Origin: Hydractinia symbiolongicarpus
Taxonomy: Eukaryota > Cnidaria > Hydrozoa > Anthoathecata > Hydractiniidae
Length of the DNA stretch: 60,000 nucleotides
Assembly (NCBI RefSeq): GCF_029227915.1
Contig: NC_079875.1
Coordinates: 26,484,001 to 26,544,000 of the forward strand
Direction: 5' to 3'
Shown: in pieces, positions 55,505 to 60,000 of the stretch
How positions within the stretch are numbered: the stretch's first letter is position 1
How the letters are laid out: each line of letters starts with the position of its first letter
Notes under the pieces: model-generated
What the model was told of the DNA's origin: nothing
Database searches by the model: none
The model's input: the letters and a program-made list of their open reading frames with translations, nothing else
Made by a program: the position numbers and the translations under genes

Positions 55505-57018
55505 AGCTGAAGGTTATAGAGGTGTGCATGGAGGCTATGGATTTGGGAGCAGGAATACGGAAGGGGAGAGATTGCTTGAGTTTGGAATGGCAACGGACAT
55601 GGTGGTTTGCAACACATCATTCAGTAAAAGACAGAGTAGGCTGATAACATAGGTGTCAGGTGGTTGCAAGACACTGATAGATTACTTCCTAGTTAGAAAG
55701 TCAGACAAGAAAGTGGTGAAAGACGTGAAAGTTTTATCGGGGGAATAGTGTGTTTCCCAGCATAAGCTGCTGGTTTGTCATATTATCTTAAAAAGTGTTA
55801 AAAAAGCCAAGGGAAAGTACAGGCCCCGTCGTAAAGTCTGGAAGCTGAAGGAAGAGATTGTAGCAAGACAATTTAGAGCTAAAAGTTCAGCAGTTAGCCC
55901 ACAATGGTCAATGTGATAGTGACAATGTTGAAAGTACTTGGACTACTTTGAAGAATTCTCTTGTAGAAGCTTCTGATGATACCTGTGGGTGGACGAAAGG
56001 ACCAGCTAGACATAGACAGACCTGGTGGTGGATTAATGAGGTTGACCAGTGTATAAAGGAAAAGAGGAAACTTTGGAAAGAGTGGAAGTCAGGTGGTAGT
56101 AAAAATATTTACTTAGAAGCTAAGCGTCGTGCTTCTGGAGTTATTGGAGTTGAGCTTATTACAATTCTTGCTAACCAGATTATAAAGGATAGTGCTATTC
56201 CAAGTGAGTGGCAGTTGAGTGTAATAGTGAATTGTTTCAAGGGCAAGGGTGATTAGAAAGCATTAGAAAGGGGTAACTATAGAGGTTAGAAGTTGGTTGA
56301 TCAAGTAATGAAAGTTATTGAAAGAGTGATTGATAGGTTACTTAGAGAAAGAATTGATATAGATAAGATGCAATTTGGTTTTGTTCCAGGGCGTGGTACT
56401 ACAGATGCAATATTTTTACTCAGACAGCTTCAGGAAAAGTATTTAGGAAAGAGAAAGAATCTCTATTTTGCCTTTGTAGATTTAGAGAAAGATTTTGATA
56501 GAGTGCCACATAAAGTTATTTGGTGGGCTATGAGAAAATTAGGTGTGGATGAGTGGCTAGTTACGATGGTACAGTCTATGTACAGCAAAGCTAGAAGTCG
56601 TGTCAGGAATAACGATTCACTTAGTGACGAATTTAGTGTAAATGTTGGTGTACATCAGGGTTCTGTACGTAGTCCTTTGTTGTTTATTCTAGTCTTAGAA
56701 GCGCTGTCGATGGAGTTCAGAACAGGTTGTCCATGGGAGTTAATGTATGCAGATGATTTGGTTCTCATAGCAGAGTCGATGGAAGAATTAGTTGAAAAGT
56801 TTGAGAAGTGGAAGAAAGAACTAGAAGAGAAAGGGCTAAAGGTAAACACAGCAAAGTCTAAAGTCATGATTAGTAGCATTGCAGCCAAGTGTAACCTTGT
56901 AGTTGGAAAGTGGCCTTGTGGAGTTTGCAGGAAAGGGGCTGGTAGTAACTCAATTTTTTGTCAGACTTGCAAGCATTGGGTACATAAGAAGTGTAGTAGT
57001 ATTAATGATAACTTTTAA
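55505..57018 (+). pseudogene. Non-LTR retrotransposon: endonuclease and RT, damaged
   Basis: Pieces appear in the correct order. The C-terminal part of an AP-like endonuclease comes first: GYRGVHGGYGFGSRNTEGER, IDYFLVRKS with its Asp, and CVSQHKLLVCH with the catalytic His (55505-55790, two stops). A pre-RT region with WWWINEVDQCIKEKRKLWKE (55948-56140) follows, then an internal deletion of roughly 100 codons, then VELITILANQIIKDSAIPSE. After two TAG stops at 56254 and 56287 the RT domain reads MQFGFVPGRGTTDAIF, FAFVDLEKDFDRVPHK (motif A), GVHQGSVRSPLLF (motif B) and ELMYADDLVLIAES (catalytic YADD intact). A Cys/His finger, CGVCRKGAGSNSIFCQTCKHWVHKKC, follows RT. The frame stops at 57018, before the end expected for this family. 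The clade is not assigned with certainty. Confidence 0.85.
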
Positions 57019-57328
57019 CGTTTTGATATAAAAGTCATCCGCAAAAACCACATCTGGTACATTAAGGGTATATAGCCAATAAATCTTGTTTATCAGTGTT
57101 TAAATTCCACAGTATGTACATACCCCCATTGAGTATCCTAGTACTCCACTCCATGTGGGTCGGCCCTACTCCTTCTTGAAGGTTCCTCCCAGAATCCCTT
57201 GCCTCAGAGTATATATAGTTGGCACATGGTTTTCATTTTCCTCTTCAGTTCTTCAGCCGAATTTGCTAATCATTGCACTCATTGCTGAATTTTACATAGC
57301 TAGCAAGCTACTAATTTTATATTAAAAA
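57019..57328 (+). promoter_or_regulatory. Likely 5' terminal/promoter region of a DIRS-like element
   Basis: A GC-richer leader lies between the truncated LINE and the gag-like frame, with a TATA box TATATATA at 57210-57217, about 120 bases before the first ATG. Sharp composition and content change at 57019 suggest it is the left terminal repeat region of the inserted element. No matching right terminus is in the window. Confidence 0.45.
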
Positions 57329-58676
57329 ATGAATGCTTTCACTTACATTTTGCTGGCCTTGGTATCCTCTGTACATCAGCTGCCTCCTCAGACAATGATG
57401 ATGCTGCATCACAAGCAGGCATCCTCCATCTGGCAGCACAGAAAAAATCTAAGGGTCGAAGACCGCGTTGCCCTGGTTGTCGAGAGCCAGTTGACAATCA
57501 TGACTTTAACCCTCCAAGTAGACTTTGCCAAGGTCGAGAAGTGTTGTCCTCTTGAGTGAACCAGCAGCAACACCTTTCATCTGCTCGGTCTACAACGCCT
57601 GAGCGCCAATCCACCCACAAGAAGTCTTCAACCGAGACACAGGACCAGTCAGCAGCTCATCCACTCACTGACCTTCGTAATGAACTGGCTCGCCTTGAAG
57701 ACGAACATGCCACTCTTCAGTGTAGCATCAAATCCGACGAAGCCAAACTTCGCCAAGAGATCGCTGAGCGACAGGCTCAAATCGAAAAACCGCGTTCTGT
57801 CCGACCACGAACAGAGCCACTTGTTACTCCATCAGCCACAGCTAATCATTCCTGTGATGACCCGAACCTTCAAACAAGGCAGCCATTTATGATCGATCAT
57901 CTGCTGCGCCAATCGACTATGTTTTCCGAAAATTTGGCCATCCTTCGGACCAACGATCACATCGCTCCCTCAGACGTTTATCGCGAGCAAGAACATTGTT
58001 CCTCTGAGCTGTTCTTGCGACCATCTCGAACCTCGGATATTGGACAGGGTAAGCCTTTACGAATTGTCCATTTTATGTCCCGTCTGCGGCCTACTGAGGA
58101 AGAAAAAGTTATCACTACTGACTCTGGTGCACAAACTAGGCTTATGTTGTCGATTGGTCATGCAAAACCGAAATTAGAGTCTGTCAGCCTCGAGCAATTT
58201 TCAATCGTCAATATGCGATTTTTTTACGAATTGTTGTGTAGTAATAGGCTTTCCACGTCCTCTGACTTGCGAGACTACCTCTCATATTTAATTAAAATTA
58301 TGGAATTGGCTCGGAAGTATACCTGGGAGTCAGTGTTGAAGAATGATAATGAATATCGGATTCTTCAGCACACTTATGGCTACCCATGGTCCTTTGACAA
58401 CAGCATCTACACGAGGTTATGCTCATGCTCCGCTGGGCAATGCAATCACGCGCTGTGTCTAGTACACGGGGATCTAAGCCTGGTTTTACTGGGCCTTCGC
58501 TTCCTGGATTAGGTACACACACCCAGACTGGAATCGAGATTTGTTGAAACTTTAACTGCCTTAAGGGTTGTCAAAAACCGGATTGCAAATTCTCACACCC
58601 CTGCAACCGCAAGGTTGGTAATCAGGTTTGTGGCAAGCAACACCCAGGTTGTCAACACACACCTTCTAATTGACTA
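57329..58676 (+). pseudogene. DIRS-like gag-type ORF1, frameshifted
   Basis: The true frame appears to start near 57340 and reads AASSDNDDAASQAGILHLAA, then RRPRCPGCREPVDNHDFNPP (a Cys/His zinc-binding front end). After a TGA at 57553 it continues at 57556 as a 318-codon frame with a coiled-coil-prone segment (LRNELARLEDEHATLQ; KLRQEIAERQAQIEK), then PLRIVHFMSRLRPTEEEKVI, FYELLCSNRLSTSSDLRDYL and MELARKYTWESVLKNDNEYR. A single-base shift near 58405 moves the correct frame to LHEVMLMLRWAMQSR. An in-frame TGA follows, then a CCCH finger (GCQKPDCKFSHPC) and the end CGKQHPGCQHTPSN at about 58672. I have seen this layout in gag-like ORFs of DIRS-type elements in cnidarians; the assignment is by resemblance. 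Confidence 0.65.
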
Positions 58677-58935
58677 GATTTGCCTATGTTTTCCTCACCT
58701 CTCAATTTGAAATTAAGGACCACTGAACTAGGTGATGACCCAGACAGGGAATTCCTTCTTGATGGAATTACTCATGGGTTCCAGCTTTTGCCTGCAGACA
58801 TTTCTCTCACACCTGCCGAAATGCATAATTATTCCTCACCTACTAATCCTCTTTCTGCTGATAAGGTGGAGCTACTATCATGCGGCCTCACGCTCATGCG
58901 CGGAAATTGAAAAGCATAAAGCGTATAAATCCTAG
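58677..58935 (+). pseudogene. Start of DIRS-like RT ORF, truncated
   Basis: Directly after the gag-like stop, the frame MFSSPLNLKLRTTELGDDPD, then REFLLDGITHGFQLLPADIS and NPLSADKVE, resembles the leader of DIRS-type RT ORFs (HPDxxFxxxVLxGIxxGF...). It ends near 58900 with no RT palm, so the element is cut off here. Confidence 0.45.
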
Positions 58936-59335
58936 GCGGCGATGACGTCATCACATTTAAAGTAATGTACTAACAGCTTGTAATAAAGTCTATCACCTAC
59001 GTATTAGATCCAAAATTTATTTTATTATGGTATGTTAGGCCACCGTCTCGTAGAAACAACAAAAATTGCAGCCATAGCTATTGTTGTGGTTACGGAAATA
59101 ACGAAACTATAACCGACGAGAAATCAGTGAATTTCTTCATTTTGCACGTTAAAGTTACAAAAATAAAAGTTTTTCCAGCAACATGGTATATATTCCTATA
59201 AAGCCACATGATTTAAGTTTTTAATTGTGAAAATTTCATTCTACTTACATATTTTTCAGCTAAATATTTGGAGAAACGTAGAGCTCATATTTTGTCTAAC
59301 CGAAGTACAGCCACTAGCCAAACATTCCTTAAAAC
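58936..59335. other. Non-coding stretch
   Basis: Contains a GATGACGTCATC palindrome at 58940-58951 and nothing else recognisable. Confidence 0.4.
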
Positions 59336-59583
59336 ATGGCTACTGAACACATGCGTGAATTGGACAAACTATATCGAATATGTGGATTTCTTCTCCCAAA
59401 AATAAGAACAATACGTTCAAGGTCTCAAACCCTAAGGTCAGTAAAAGAATGTTCATAAACATTGAAAATGACACTGAGGCGCTCCACCCAACCAAAATCT
59501 GCATGAAGTGCTTCTCTAGACTTGACAATTGGACTATAGAAAAAGCACAAGGAACTTTGAGTTGTTTAAAGAAAATAATTTAA
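59336..59583 (+). pseudogene. Zinc-binding coding remnant (RAG1-like/Transib N-terminal type?)
   Basis: ATG at 59336 begins MATEHMRELDKLYRICGFLL. A single-base shift at the A-run near 59398 leads to KVSNPKVSKRMFINIENDTE and ALHPTKICMKCFSRLDNW, with a stop at 59581. The C-R-I-C-G ... HPxxICxxC spacing matches a small zinc-binding module known from RAG1-like/Transib and related animal proteins. The first Cys is replaced by Tyr (LYRIC). It may be an exon of a longer gene or a broken copy. No downstream continuation was found. Confidence 0.4.
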
Positions 59584-59715
59584 AAAGAGGTGGCAAGCCA
59601 CCGCAATGATGAACTCAACCTGTCAACCTGCCTTTCATTACTGGCATTTATTTCATAGAACTGACCCAAGTATCTAACCAACTGTGGACTTTGTGACAAA
59701 GCGATGCGGAAGGTC

Positions 59716-59748
59716 TTCGGTTTAAACACGGTCCGTGTTTAAACCGAA
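59716..59748. repeat. 33-bp perfect palindrome
   Basis: TTCGGTTTAAACACGG is mirrored by CCGTGTTTAAACCGAA around a single central T. Both arms contain GTTTAAAC. No repeats of it were seen elsewhere in the window. Confidence 0.95.
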
Positions 59749-59829
59749 TGTAGATTTATCGTTTTTGCAGGAGAATAGCATTGTATCTTGAGCAACTGTT
59801 GTACTTGCATGCCTTACGTAGCTCTAATG

Positions 59830-59965
59830 GGAGAGAGAATAGGAGTAATTACATCGCAATGCAGATATAACTAGCCTTATAACACAGAGACGTTAATGAA
59901 AAAAGGTGGTTTCGTATGAAACAATAAGAAGCAACTGGAAAACTTCTGTATTCTCCCCTTTACAG
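59830..59965. repeat. Dispersed repeat, copy 2 (inverted relative to 25880-26010)
   Basis: Reverse complement reads CAGAAGTTTTCCAGTTGCTTC ... ATCTGCATTGCGATGTAATT and ACTCCTATTC, in the same order as copy 1. It continues toward the window edge. Confidence 0.7.
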
Positions 59966-60000
59966 GGATGATGGAAAAGCTAATCGATTTCGGCTGTACT

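Overview
The window is AT-rich animal DNA: spliceosomal introns with GT/AG ends, tRNA-derived SINEs, and PLE, DIRS-type, LINE, Copia, piggyBac and Helitron sequences side by side. This mixture, together with abundant AGCTAGCT motifs and coding remnants that resemble uncharacterised cnidarian families, suggests an early-branching metazoan, most likely a cnidarian. That placement is an inference from family content. No complete, convincing host gene was found. The window is essentially a dense archive of mobile elements with two structurally intact ones.

Layout. 0-6.2 kb: a 60-bp tandem array, a ~130-bp minisatellite cut by a Helitron 5' terminus, a 344-bp near-perfect palindrome, an AACGTT-rich block and a SINE. 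9.5-10.2 and 14.9-15.5 kb: MITE-like elements. 12.9-17.8 kb and 37.3-41.5 kb: two diverged copies of one ~4-5 kb segment, each carrying a different later insertion. 19.75-24.87 kb: a complete Ty1/copia element on the minus strand, with 253-bp LTRs, 5-bp target duplication, primer-binding site, polypurine tract and one 1443-codon Gag-Pol frame. 25-27.7 kb: SINEs, a MITE with 24-bp perfect inverted ends, a duplicated segment split by a SINE, and a hammerhead-ribozyme-like motif. 27.9-34.4 kb, minus strand: a chain of broken coding pieces comprising two unrecognised remnants, two head-to-tail LINE copies, a tyrosine recombinase and a Penelope-like RT.

41.9-44.8 kb: a complete piggyBac-type transposon with TTAA flanks, matching termini, subterminal hairpins and a two-exon transposase. 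45.9-47.2 kb: two nonautonomous Helitrons joined head to tail. 49.9-50.9 kb: a small unrecognised gene-like locus. 51.4-53.8 kb: a higher-order satellite with Helitron junctions. 54.1-60 kb: a piggyBac-like end, a Helitron replicase remnant, a LINE abutted by the 5' part of a DIRS-like element, and a zinc-binding coding remnant.

The parts do not form a pathway. Their interest is in how they are arranged: tandem Helitrons, nested insertions, differential insertions into duplicated segments, and large foldback structures. Everything was read by eye, so boundaries of degenerate features are approximate.
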